This document shows positions 43,825-55,106 of a DNA stretch of 64,000 nucleotides, piece after piece. The DNA is from Buddleja alternifolia (taxonomy: Eukaryota > Streptophyta > Magnoliopsida > Lamiales > Scrophulariaceae), in the NCBI GenBank assembly GCA_019426215.1, contig CM033392.1, positions 36,938,980-37,002,979 of the forward strand. The letters are read 5' to 3'. The translations under genes and the position numbers were made by a program. Below the pieces are notes generated by a model. It saw nothing but the letters and a program-made list of their open reading frames with translations, ran no database searches and had not been told where the DNA came from. Positions within the stretch are counted from its first letter, which is position 1; each line of letters begins with the position of its first letter.

Positions 43825-44330
43825 CTAGCCAGTCTCGTGGCCCAAATTGTATCCCAATTGAGAACGAATGGATAGGATCATTCCAAACCTTTTACGTTAT
43901 GAATACCGTACGAGTACAAACCTTTTATTCACATATCCAAATCAAGTGAGTAATGGTTTAGTCATACTCAGTGAACTTGACCATATGCTCAGCTCATAAT
44001 GAATCGAGGTCATCAAGTGTACTTTCATGTCTAACATGAATATCTCTAATGCTTTGGCCATAGTCTTTTGACCTCATTCATTCAAGACGTCAGAAGATAT
44101 TTAACTCATCCACTTATGAAAGAATAAATTTCATTTTGCTAATCAGTTAAGACTGTCACTTGCCCATTAAGCCGCACTTCGAGGTCGACCCCACCAAAAA
44201 GTGAATTAGATCTAACTACTCTAATGATAGACTTGATGTCACAAGTACAGCTTCAACATGATTCCTCTAGTCTAAGGTTCACGCGTACCTATCATAACTT
44301 ATCAATTGGTCTTTACCGCTAAAAATGTAA
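43801..44330 (-). repeat. Copia LTR fragment
   Basis: On the minus strand it aligns by eye with LTR F (about 46430-46870) and with LTR D, sharing for example GGGCAAGT, 'ACTGGCTAG' and 'CACATCCTTTGG'. It is truncated at 43801 by element H. The right edge is uncertain. Confidence 0.6.
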
Positions 44331-45295
44331 ATTGCGCAGTGTTGGAATAGTTTCGATTTGAAAGGCCAATGACATATAAATTCAGTGTTATTGGTCTTTA
44401 TCTCTTCCTAAAAGGTATAGGAACACTATCGTAGTTTTAGATTTGAAAAAGTTTCTGTTTTCGACATGTTTTCCATATTTAGAGCTCTTATTTAGCTCCA
44501 AAACTTTTATTATAAACATATATATATGTTGAGAGTGTTTTCATAAAATTAGCGAATTTTTAAGAAACATGAGATTTTATAATATTATTTCAAATCGAGA
44601 TGTCTATCCTGAAAATGTTTTAGTGCAGTCATGTTTTGATGATCAAATCACTAAACTAAAGATGTCAATTAATTATGGATTTTTTATATCATGTTCTTCA
44701 AATATTTTTCTATCTTATTGCAAATTTGGAAAGGAAAATATTACTTTGAGAGTTTATAAGAGTTATTGTCATAAATTTGTCCAAATGAGTAGCATGCTTG
44801 AGGATTGTTTCAACCCAAATTGCTAATATGTCTAGGTTCTATGATATGTATGGTATGACTTACTAGTTTCGGCTAGGTTGTAATGTATCATAGTTCAAGA
44901 ATATGACGGTTTGTTTGAACAGCAGGATAAATATGTGGTTTGGACGAGAGACGAGACTACAACGCTGAGTTGTAACTGTGAGGGTTTCTCTTTTCCTTGA
45001 AACTCATTAATTGCTTTACCTACGGTTGATGCATCGTTTCATTCTACAGCAATCTTATAAGTATCTTAATGATTGATCGACGATGATTGTAAATTCTTCA
45101 GTGTCCCGCTCCGGTCAATATCTCATTACTCCTAATGTTTGTTCCTTTTGCGTTTACATTATATGTCTTCCTCGAAGTGGTCTTCGGTCTAATCGGTGTG
45201 GATTCCCACAAGTTTTATTGAATTAATATCTAGTCCATATCTTTTGTAACTCGTTGAGACCATTGTACTCATTGGCTCTACTCTGGCGGCTAAAG
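44331..45295. other. Unassigned AT-rich stretch
   Basis: No element motif recognised. An 85-codon plus-strand frame at 44569-44826 has a translation rich in Ser, Asn, Cys and Phe with no domain I know, so I do not call it a gene. The stretch may be the 5' or internal part of the element that owns LTR F, but there is no PBS or pol to support that. Confidence 0.4.
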
Positions 45296-45705
45296 GACCT
45301 AAGTGCTATGCGAGGACAAATTGCCAAGCGCGTGGAAGCCACCTCTTGAAGCCACGACTCAAAGTGCTACATAGCAGGGGCCACCTTTTAAACCCGTAAG
45401 AGCCACCACTAGAATCCTGATGTCCAGCATCCATCTATAAAATGTCCTTTTCTTGGTTTAAAGCGTTGACTCTCAAATGCAGAGTAAAGAGAGCTAAGTG
45501 TTATACGGGACAAAGTGCCACGCGACGGTGAGGGCCATCTCTTGAACCTGTAGGAGCCATCGCTAGAATCCCGACACCTGGAAATTTCACAGACTGAAGG
45601 GAGCTAAGTGTTATACAGGACAAAGTTCCACGCAATGGCGGGGGCCACCTCTTGAACCTGTAGGAGCCACCACTAGAAACCCGACACCTGCAAATTTCAA
45701 AAGGT
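45296..45705. repeat. 110-bp tandem repeat, about three copies
   Basis: Two clear copies begin GAGCTAAGTGTTATAC at 45491 and 45601 (period 110 bp). Each contains 'GGACAAAGT', 'CTTGAACCTGTAGGAGCCA' and 'CCCGACACCTG'. A more diverged, partly duplicated first copy starts near 45297. No coding potential seen. It has the look of a minisatellite inside a retroelement noncoding region. Confidence 0.8.
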
Positions 45706-46329
45706 GTGAAGTCTCCCACTGGTATGGAATAGTTGGGAGATGGAACACAATCATATGACATGAATCAAACTTATATAATTTGTCCATTTTGGCTTCATTA
45801 TAAGTTTCATAATTGATGTTCATCGCTCAGATAGTTTGTTTTCTCCAATGATTCATTTAATACGTGTGATCTTATTTGTTTTGTAATCTTCCGCTGCCGA
45901 TTCCATTCCAAAGATAAATGCAAAGCAAACTGTTACCCTACCTCACTAATTCATTTGGACTCACCTCTTCTTCTTTCTTCCTTTTTAGATAAGCTTAGTA
46001 TGTCGGATCCGGAGTGAGAAGTGGGGATGAAAAGAATCGTATTGTTTCTCTTAGAGTGAGTTATTTTTTTGAGATGTATTACTTTGTATAAAGATCCTAG
46101 TCTTGGAGACCTTTAGTTGATGAAGTTATTGCCTGGACTCAAGTACTGATGATGAGGAATTTATAGTTAGTTCAATTGGAATAAAAAAGCTTTATTTTAG
46201 TAGGTAAAGTATTCATACAGTTCTGACGCTTCGTGATGTCTCGGGAAGGGTCGGTCTCCTGGATCGAGCTATCATCGCGGTGTGGCGGGCCACAAGTGGT
46301 TGGTGGGTGCCACAATAAAGATATCAATG
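45706..46329. other. Unassigned stretch before LTR F
   Basis: No gene, repeat array or boundary recognised. It may be the start of LTR F or element interior. Confidence 0.35.
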
Positions 46330-47610
46330 GAAATGATAGATTCAAACATGGTTTATCGAAGTGAATCACATGGGTATTTACTCGGTGACTGTCAATGATT
46401 GGATCACAAGTCTCCATATTATGCATGAACCTTAGACTGTAGGATTCACGAAGATTGTACGTGTGACACTGAACGAGTTAGATCCAATTCACTCGTAAGT
46501 GGGATCAACCTCAAAGTACGGTTCAGGTGGGCAAGTAGCAATTGTTCGGTGATTGCCAAAACTGGATTCACTATCTCGAGTAGTGAACTAGTTGACATCC
46601 TGTGCAATCATAAGTAAATGAAATTATAAGTCTTTGGCCAAAGTAGGAAAAATAACTTGTGTGGAACACAAAGGGTAGTTTGGTAATTTCATCTTACCAT
46701 GATTCATTAAGCGCATCGTGTCCTGTGAGTTTGACACAAACCATGATTCTTACTCGATCAGGATGTTACAGTGAAGGGCTTATACTCACATGGTGTTTGT
46801 GATCAAAAAGTTCATATTGATCTCAATTGGGTTTTGATGTGAGTCTACGTGACTGGCTAGGTGATAATCACATCCTTGGTTTCCTCCCATTTCTAATTGA
46901 GACGAGCCTAGAGAGTCGCACTTTCAAGAAATTAAGCGAAGAAAATCTTTCATTGTCAAATAATATAAATTAGGTAATTTGTCATTTGTTGGACAAATTA
47001 ATTTATTAAACTAATTAGATCAATTGAAATAAATTAATAATAAATTATAGGATTAATTTATTATATTCATCCTATCCTAAATTAATTATTGGACGTAATT
47101 AATTTAGATGATTATTAATTAATATCATAAATTAATTAGATTAAAATATGTTGGACTTAATTAATAAGTGGACTTAGTTGAAAGTCGTCTTAACCCACTT
47201 AGGAAAGATATAGGCGTGTATAATGGGATAGATGGGCTTAAGGAATTAATTAATGTCAAGCCCATCATCCTATTTAAATACACATGACCTAGTTAGAAAA
47301 ACTTAAGACTCTCATAATAACTTGATAGCAAAGAAAGGAAGAGACCTCTCTCCTTAGCTGTCGGCCACTCTGAGCCAGAAGAGGAGGATTTTTTCTTCAA
47401 ACTTTTTTTGGCGTGATATCTAGAGGCATGAATAAAGGATTACTGCTATCGCTTAGATCAAGTTCTTTGTTTGTTACAACAAGGTTAGTAAATCGATGAA
47501 ATATGATTTCATCTTTTTATTTTATAAAATTATTAAAACTCAAAAGTGATATGTTTGTGAATCTGGGTATGTTTTTTGTTCCTGCTGTGCATGAACTAGG
47601 ATTCACAACA
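46330..47610 (+). repeat. Copia LTR 'F'
   Basis: The right end GTGCATGAACTAGGATTCACAACA is split here as GTGCATGAAC and GGATTCACAACA (47588-47610), the counterpart of the TGTTGGGAATCC start of LTR D, so D and F are one LTR family in opposite orientation. The body shares 'GTGAAGGGCTTATACTCA' and 'GACGAGCCTAGAGAGTCGC' with D. No primer site follows at 47611, so it is a 3' or solo LTR. The left edge is estimated. Confidence 0.65.
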
Positions 47611-47734
47611 ATACAGACCATTCACTAAAGTAGAAGAGACTATTAATTTATTACCATAGTAAATGTTGCAATGTTTATCAATAAAACAAAAAGTATAACC
47701 AACTCTAACTTGAACAAGAATGGAAAAGAAGTTC

Positions 47735-48800
47735 TTAAGCCCCTTGGACAAAAGCCAAAACATCATCCAAAACTAGTAAATGTCCAGAAAGTAAAAGTAA
47801 CGAGGTAGATCTATTTTCAATAGTTGTGATGCCCAAACCACTGCCTGCTTTTATATGCACCTCATCATGGCCCAACTTCCTTCTTTGTTCCAGATGCTGA
47901 TACATACAACATACTTTAGCACTAGCTCCTGAATTAAGAATCAACGAAGTGGAATAAACGTTCATAGAACAATTAGTTTGAAGAACATAAGGTTCTATAC
48001 CTAATGCGCCTCGGCTCATATTCGGACAGTTCCTACTCTAGTGTCCTAGCTCACCACAGTGTAGGTAGCTCTCCGTCTTCTTTGGACCCTTACTCTTTTG
48101 AACAGATCAGTTTTTTCCTTGCTCTTATCGATGCCACCCTGAGCTCCAAGCTCACCAGATTGCTTTTTAGCTTTCTTTTTCTTTTTCTTGGCCTTCTTGG
48201 GCCTAGAGGAGATCACCAAAGTAGTTTCACATGGCTTCAACTGAGATTGTGCAGCTGTCAACTTGTTCATTAGCCCAACTAAATTGTACTCAATGTCATT
48301 ATAGTTGAAGTTCATGACAAATTGGGAAAAAGAATCAGGAAGAGACTGTAAAATGCGATGAGTCTGAAGTTGAGCATGCATGGTGAAGTCGAGAGCCTTC
48401 AATCTCTCGATCCTCGATATCATCTTGAGGAAATGATCCCCAACTTTCTCACCTTTTCTCATTGTGGCTCCAAAGAGCTCTTTTAATATTTCATATTGTG
48501 CAGTGCGACTATGCTCATCATAAAGCTCAACCAAGTGTGCTAAGATGGCCCTCATAGTGGTCATCTTCTCATGGGACCTCTGCAGCTCATTCGTCATAGA
48601 GCCCAACATGTACCCACACACTCGAACGTCGTCCTTAACCCATTTTCATGCGCTTAGACCTCTTTCTCACTGTCACGTGTTTTGGAATATGGAGTCGGGA
48701 TGTTCACATCCAACACATATCCCAGAGAATCCATATTGAGGACTATCCTCAAGTTCCTAAGTCAGTCCACATAATTTGGTTCGGTAAAAGTGTTGTTTTC
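47735..48800 (-). pseudogene. gag: Copia gag and protease fragment
   Basis: Reading left from about 48800: 'LRNLRIVLNMDSLGYVLD', the N-terminal copia Gag motif, then the 191-codon frame 48621-48046 with 'HSRTAQYEILKELFGATM', 'RIERLKALDF', 'ILQSLPDSFSQFVMNFNYND', a Lys-rich stretch 'RPKKAKKKKKKAKKQ', and finally 48019-47735 with 'LILNSGASAKVCCM', a protease site with Asn-Ser-Gly for Asp-Ser-Gly. The expected CCHC finger is degraded at 48046-48019. It could be the 5' coding part of element C, which has the same orientation and lacks these genes. Confidence 0.78.
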
Positions 48801-49634
48801 GAGTAATACAAAAAGTGGGTGGGGTTGATTGTCATTTTGTTTGAGAGAGATATAATAGTAGATAACTGGAACTAAATAAATTAAATGTTTGTATTTGAAA
48901 TATCTAAGTTAAATCAAGGACTTGAAATTTAAACTTGGCTCCCACTACATTTTTCGAGATCTACACTTTCACTGTGGAAGTCAGAAGTGATCGTTGTTCA
49001 TTATTTCGTACTGGTGATAGAGGCTTTTAATTAGTTTCATGGAGGGCAACCCTTTAACTATATTTAGTCCATTAACCTTTTAAAGTGATGTCTAACATCA
49101 ATCTATCCAATAGTTATTTCAATCTCCTTTTCCCGTAATCTACCAAATTGCAACCCTTTACCAATATATAGGTTTGTGGACTATCTAAGTTTATTCCCAC
49201 TAACACCTTTTAATATAATATTTAAATTTCACCTCGCAACCTTTTAATGATATATGGGGTGTGAAATATGTTTCGATTAAGTCATCCAATGCGCTTTATA
49301 AAATCTCAAATCATATTTAATAAAGACCCCCACTAACTGGGATGATGCCACATATTAGATATAGTTTTTTATTTTATTAAGTTTAGTGAAGGGAGAGGAT
49401 GCTTAGCACCCTTTACTAACTTAGTATTATTTAATTTGGGATGATTGAGTTCTCGATGTTAAATTATGTCTCACTTTGCACCTTATCAATTTAAAGCGCA
49501 GGAATGGATCATACATGAAATATACATCTAACATAACATGTGTAGTAATTCTAACAAGCTACCAACACATACAAGCATAGACCTTTTTGGAGAGCCCAAG
49601 CTAATGGGACATAATTTAAATTGTAAAGTCCTAA
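48801..49634. other. Unassigned stretch, probably copia 5' leader or LTR
   Basis: AT-rich, without ORFs or a clear LTR edge. Its position upstream of the minus-strand gag suggests leader or LTR sequence of that element. No primer site was found. Confidence 0.35.
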
Positions 49635-52240
49635 CTCTTGTCATCATCAAAACATTTAACATGAAATTTCCTAACAATTTCCCCCTTTTTGAAGATGTCA
49701 AGACCTTAACTCTTTTATAGTTCAAGAGTTGAAGAAAAGCCAAAAGATGTTATAAGTTAGCGTTAGAAAGTTAGTTTAGTTAGCTAATGTTAATCTAGCT
49801 TCAACAAGAAGTTTCAGCCTTCAATCATTCATTCGTAGTTGTATTATAGACTTCGTTGTAGTATACACTATTTTCTTTAGCACTTACATTGAATTCTAAC
49901 AGCCTTTCAACCCAATCTCTTGGAGAAATTCCAAGCGTCCAGTTAAGATCATGATAAAGATCTTGTACTCGATCATTTGAAGGCTTCCAGTTAAAAGGTC
50001 TCCTCAAGGGTCCAGCATAAGCGTCAAAACCCATACCCTCAAGAAAATCAACATCCAGATCAAGGAGCCTATTCTTGCCTCTAAAGTATCTTGGTTTACG
50101 CTTCTTTGTGAGCATCTTTTTCAAAATCACAATCTCTTCAAATATGGAGAGCCAATTTTTATTATCTGCTTTGGACATTGGCTTCTTGGCTTTGGCTTTG
50201 GCTTTAGGATCTTTTGGATTTTCTTCTTTTCCCCCTTCTTGACTTCATCAAGGAAAGAGCATAGCTCAGCGATATCTCGTCGATGTAGTCTAGCTTCATC
50301 AATGAGGAGGGCTACTTGGTCAGCGATACTCTGTCCTACTGAATTGGAAATATTGTATCTTTCAGTATCCACTGAAGCATTCTGAGCTAGCGAGCGATTA
50401 AACTCTTCAGATAGAATGGTGATTAAGGGAACCATGTTGTTTAGTACTAAAGTAGTACTCTTGACCACAGCGTTTGAAATATCTCGGCTTCTGGTATCTA
50501 AGGCAAGCCTGATGTGTGTTTCGTCATTGGCTATCATTTTAGAGCAGGAACCCTCAATATTTTGGAGCGAGTTCCTTACTGCTTTTCTGAAATGTCTGGC
50601 CTCTTGATCACTATATGAATCTGTGTCTGAGGAAGGAGGACGCTCAAGAGATGGAATGAGTCTATATGAGCTTGAAACTTCTGCTTTGCCTTTTGATTTG
50701 TCTCTGATAAAATGTTCTTCAGGGACTTCAACAATCTCATCCTGAACTTCCTAAATCGCTTGATCAACAGATTGAGTTGCAGCATCTATTTGCGCAACTT
50801 GATAAACAAGTGGAATCTCAACTACTGGAGCGCTGGGGGCATCTACCATTTGGATATCAGCATTTTGAATCGGAGAATTTTCAATAGTTGGAGGCTTGTC
50901 GACTTGTAATTTTGTGATTTCCACAGAAGACGGTCTTTGAACAAGGATAACCCGGATTGGGCCAATCGCTTCTAGATTATGCCTTAAACTTAGGTAGAAT
51001 GATCTGGGGGTGAATTCGTTGCGTTCTTCATTGCTAAAAGCCAAATCAGAGTCCTCCGAGATCACTACACCAGATTTGTAAGATTTGACGAAGTCCATTA
51101 AGAAAGGCATCATCGCCTGAGCTAGCACTTGATCCACTGGCCAAATAAGAGAAAGCATTTGGGCCACTCAGATGTTCTGCTTACACATCAAGATAGGATG
51201 AAGATTATATCCACAGAAATAACTAAAACTAAAGAGATGGTTAAAGGTGATATCCAACGATTGAGCATTCTCAGCAATCTCTCTTCTGTCTCTATGAAAT
51301 TCTGGAAGATCATCAGTTAGACGCATATGTGCTTCAATGGGACTTGGAAGGGCATTTTTTCTTGCTGGTGGGGGCATCTTCATTCAAATCTAGTTGGATA
51401 CGCTGAGCAAAGTCTTACTGTGGATGATAAACGTAGCGTACTCCTTGACTGATCTAAGAAAGCTAATGTCGAATAAAGCGTTCCATGTCTTGTCTGAAAT
51501 AAAGCAAAGCATTCACTTCTCCCACTAGTAATTCCCGCCTTTGAATAACCATGACGCATGTACTCAATTCCAAAATTGAAGAGAAAAGAATACTTGACCA
51601 TCTCTTCAATCGTATGGAAATGCAGTATGAAATCCACAGCCCACCTGGATGTGTCCAGTATACAGCGTGTTCCGTATTGCTCAACCACTTCTTTGTCTTT
51701 CTTCGCATCGAGTAGCTTCTTAAATCTTTCTTTTTCAATATCAAATCTATTAGCCCAGACTCTGACAAAGTATTCTGGGGCTTCATCTTCAACCCAGTTA
51801 ATAATTGGATTGGGGTGTTCTCTGAACATTTCTCCCTTTCCTTTCCATAAGCAGAGGGGTTTTGGTGAAGTCTTATTAATGGCAGAATGGAACACTCTCG
51901 GCAGGGCAGAATAACCCATTGGATTCAACTGTTTTTCATCGGGATTCTTCTCCCAATCGCCCATATGTGGATTTCTGAGTTGGAGACACTACTACAGAAA
52001 TGATCTATTAAAGCGGTTATTTTTGGCCAATTACAGCGGTTTTTAACCGCTGTAATAGGTACCGCTGTAATAGATACCTATTACAGCGGTTATTTTTATA
52101 ACCGCTATTAAAAAAAAAAAATTTTTTTTGTAAGAAGCCTATTACAGCGGTTTAGGAAAAAACCGCTGTAATAGGCTACACTATTACAGCGGTTTTTTCG
52201 AAAACCGCTGTAATAGGCGCTTTAAAAAAAAAAAAAAATT

Positions 52241-52531
52241 TTTTGACCGTGTTGGAATGATACGAAATTTGCACGGTCATAGCGAAATGGCATTCCGAAC
52301 AAAACGTAAGACAAAGTCTTACGCTCTCGTGATTTTAGCCATCCGAGATCGTTTAAGGCCAAAAATACGTGTTTTATTACAAAAATACGTATTTTTGTAA
52401 TAAAATGCGTATTTAAGGCCTTAAACGATCTCGGATAGCTAAAATCCCGAGAGCGCAAATTTTTGCGTTTTGTTCGGAATGCCGTTTCGCTATGACCATG
52501 CAAATTTCGTGTCATTCTGACACAGTCAAAT
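52241..52531. repeat. Long near-perfect inverted repeat inside the CACTA element
   Basis: Two arms of about 140 bp, TTTGACCGTGTTGGAATGA at the left and its complement (TCATTCTGACACAGTCAAA) at the right, meet at AAAAATACGTATTTTT (about 52380-52396). Mismatches are few. A transcript through it would form a long double strand. Confidence 0.85.
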
Positions 52532-52865
52532 TATAAACGAAAAATATTTTCGTAAATACACAAATTTATACATACACCCATCTACACATACACAAATATA
52601 CATATACACAAAATAAATGTACCCACACATACACAAATATACATACACCCATACATATAGGTGGTGTCGGCGGCGTTGATGGAGGTGGTAGTGTCGGCGG
52701 CGTTAGTGAGAGAGAGAGAGGAGTGAGAGATAAAGAGGAAATGAAGAAGATGAAATTTGAAATTTCAAATGAAGAAGAGAAAGAGGAGTGAGATATATAA
52801 AGAGGATTTTTATTTTCGGTCAAAGCCTATTATAGCGGTTATTTGAATAACCGCTGTAATAGGTT

Positions 52866-53560
52866 CGGAAAGTTTTGGGCGGGAAAATTGGGGCGGAATT
52901 TTTTTTAAAATTTTTTGACCTGTTACAGCGGTTCGGTACCGAACCGCTGTAACCGGTTCGGTACCAAAAAAAAAAGTTTTTTTTTTTGACTCCGAAAAAT
53001 TTTGGGCGGAAAAATTGGGGGGGAATTTTTTTTTAAATTTTTTGACCTGTTACAGCGGTTCGGTAGCGAACCGTACCGAACCGCTGTAACCGGTTCAGTA
53101 CCAAAAAAAAAAGTTTTTTTTTTTGCTCCGAAAAATTTTTGGCGGGAAAATTGGGGCGGAATTTTTTTTAAATTTTTTTGACCTGTTACAGCGGTTCGGT
53201 ACCGAACCGCTGTAACCGGTTCGGTACCAAAAAAAAAATTTTTTTTTTTTACTCCGAAAAATTTTGGGCGGAAATATTTTGGGCGGGAAAATTGGGGGGG
53301 AATTTTTTTTAAAATTTTTTGACCTGTTACAGCGGTTCGGTAGCGAACCGCTGTAACCGGTTCGATACCAAAAAAAAAAGTTTTTTTTTTTGCTCCGAAA
53401 AATTTTGGGCGGGAAAATTGGGAGGGAATTTTTTTAAAAATTTTTTGACCTGTTACAACGGTTCGGTAGCGAACCGCTGTAACAGGTTTAGCCCAGTTAT
53501 AGCAGTTCGGTACCGAACCGCTATAAGAAGTTTTTTTTTTTTTCTTATTTTGATCGGCCT
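52866..53560. repeat. Tandem array of ~130-bp units with GTTACAGCGG palindromes
   Basis: Five units, each with GACCTGTTACAGCGGTTCGG at about 52917, 53043, 53179, 53319 and 53447, followed by its inverted copy, an A/T-run and 'CCGAAAAATTTTGGGCGG'. Unit length is 125-140 bp. The core forms a palindrome of about 32 bp centred on GGTACC or GGTAGC. Confidence 0.85.
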
Positions 53561-54218
53561 ATTAGAGCGGTTTTCTAACGAACCGCTATAATAGGTTTGG
53601 AACTATTACAGCGGTTCGATAAAAAACCGCTGTAATAGATACCCGATTAATATCCATTATAACGGTTCACTTATAACCGCTGTAATAAGTCTCTCCGTTC
53701 AGCGGTTTTCAAAAAACCGCTGTAAAATGTGCGCTGTAACAGGCCTTTTCTATACTAGTGAGATGAGTACGGCGGAACAAAAAATTGCTTTCAAAACTGC
53801 GACCGACATCTTGAAAGCGGTTGCTCTCAAAATCTGCCAAATCGCTAAGAAGAGTCTCTAAATACTCAAGACGAGCAATGATCTCCTTCTTGGACTTGAG
53901 ACCTAGCGTTGCTAGCTTCTCGAAAATTTTTGATATCTAAGCGTCTGAAAGAGCAGGATTGTGGAGTGATGTCTGAAAGTTAAGCTCCATGTCAATCATT
54001 TGTCAAAGGGTCTTTTCTCTCCAGGCATAGTACTACTCTAGACTTTCATCGTAGTCTCTTGGAGAGAAATTCACCATAAAAGAAGGAGGACCAATTGGAG
54101 TGGGGACTAACAGGGCCACTTCTATCGACCGCTTAGCATCTACAGTAGCTTCCCTGGCAGGAGAGATCTCAGTGTTCGGAAGGACCGTTTCTTTTTCCTT
54201 ACCAATTTCCACCACTGT

Positions 54219-55106
54219 TGATGGTGGTCCCAAGTGGCATACGAAAGAGTCTAAAATGGGTGGGGTTGAATAGAACCTGAAGTCTTTTTCGAATTTAAAA
54301 ATTTCGTATCACTTTTCAGAGTTTGAACGCTTGGTAAGCCAAGCGCTAAATCCGGCGCTAAAGATAAGATAACTTAGACTTAGTGATTTCGGCAGTAATT
54401 AAAGTAGAGCAATGCTTAGATCATTTAATCAAGGTTAGCACAGCTGAATTGATTTCTAAGCTTAGCGTTCTTTTAACCAAATAGTCACTTAGCCAATTTA
54501 AAGTCTTTTTAAAGATATGATGTGAATAGTAAAGTAAAGCAATAAAACAGTAAAATGACACAAGATATGAAAGGTTCACTGCGTAATGTAATCCCAGCTA
54601 CGTCCTTCTTCTCCTTTGCACTCCGAGAAAATCGACTAAGATGATAATTGAAGGATCACACAGACTTCAGCTTCAATGAAGATCTTCTTCAACAAGCTTC
54701 TTTCAAACAACTTGGGATATCTCAATAAGAGTGTAGGGTTTTTCTATGAAGATGTTTGAGATATCGGTGAATGTCTTTGGAATGTATTTCAAAAGCTTGA
54801 AGGATTTTGGCTATGGACTTTATAACTTTTCTTAAGAATATTTCAGCAAAGTTTTGATCTTTTTCTTGTGTATGTACGTATATGCGTGTGTATTTAGGTT
54901 TTCCTGAAGGGTACTATTTATAGAGATTTTTTGGGATTTTTCCGTTGGACACATGCAGGAGAGTGTCTCGCACGTAGCGCGTAAATAGCCCGTTCTCTAA
55001 CATTCCTGAATTTCTGCTGTTACCGATTGGATGTTAGCAGACTTTGAACTCTGGATTCTGAAAGTCTAGTAAAAAGGTGGCTTGCCCACAAGTCATAATG
55101 CCTTAT
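54219..55106 (-). repeat. Truncated SIRE LTR (fragment K)
   Basis: Starts TGATGGTGGTCCCAAGTGG, with a 3-bp duplication relative to the other copies. A minus-strand TATA box (CTCTATAAATAG) is near 54913-54924. It ends at 55106 where element E begins. Confidence 0.8.

Larger units (their letters stand above)
51987..53760. mobile_element. Non-autonomous CACTA element made of palindromic repeats
   Basis: Ends CACTACTACAGAAA and, inverted, CACTAGTATAGAAA; 3-bp TSD AGA (51984-51986 and 53761-53763), all as in CACTA/En-Spm transposons. The subterminal regions are packed with inverted TATTACAGCGGTT units, the likely transposase binding sites. The interior holds a 290-bp hairpin (52241-52531), an AT/CA-rich stretch and a tandem array (52866-53560). 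No transposase ORF. It splits the post-pol ORF of SIRE fragment K. Confidence 0.9.
49815..54218 (-). pseudogene. Post-pol ORF of SIRE fragment K
   Basis: Collinear with the post-pol ORF of element A. The best open piece, 51964-51380, has 'HPNPIINWVEDEAPEYFVR' and 'DTSRWAVDFILHFHTIEEM' matching 'HPNPINFWIEDEAREFLAR' and 'DTSRWAQEFVLHFHKIDEM' in A. Pieces 51167-50751, 50785-50576, 50537-50127 and 50178-49825 continue, including a Lys-rich stretch and 'GSPYLKRL'. The N-terminal part beyond 54218 is missing and replaced by an LTR. The CACTA element at 51987-53760 interrupts it. Conservation in two diverged copies supports a real protein domain, though both copies are dead. Confidence 0.72.
49635..55106 (-). 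mobile_element. Fragment K: SIRE-like element, internally deleted
   Basis: Right to left: a truncated SIRE LTR (54219-55106), then directly the post-pol ORF (54218-49815), the polypurine tract (49677-49691) and a 42-bp stub of the 3' LTR (49635-49676). Primer site, gag and pol are missing. The post-pol ORF contains a 1,774-bp CACTA-type insertion. Element E cut the LTR at 55106. Confidence 0.8.

Noticed and set aside
43801..44330. Continuation of LTR D after insertion of element H
   Set aside because: It contains sequence homologous to a part already present in D (39890-40280), so it must be another LTR copy.
44569..44826. An 85-codon plus-strand ORF
   Set aside because: No recognisable domain; length is expected by chance in AT-rich DNA.
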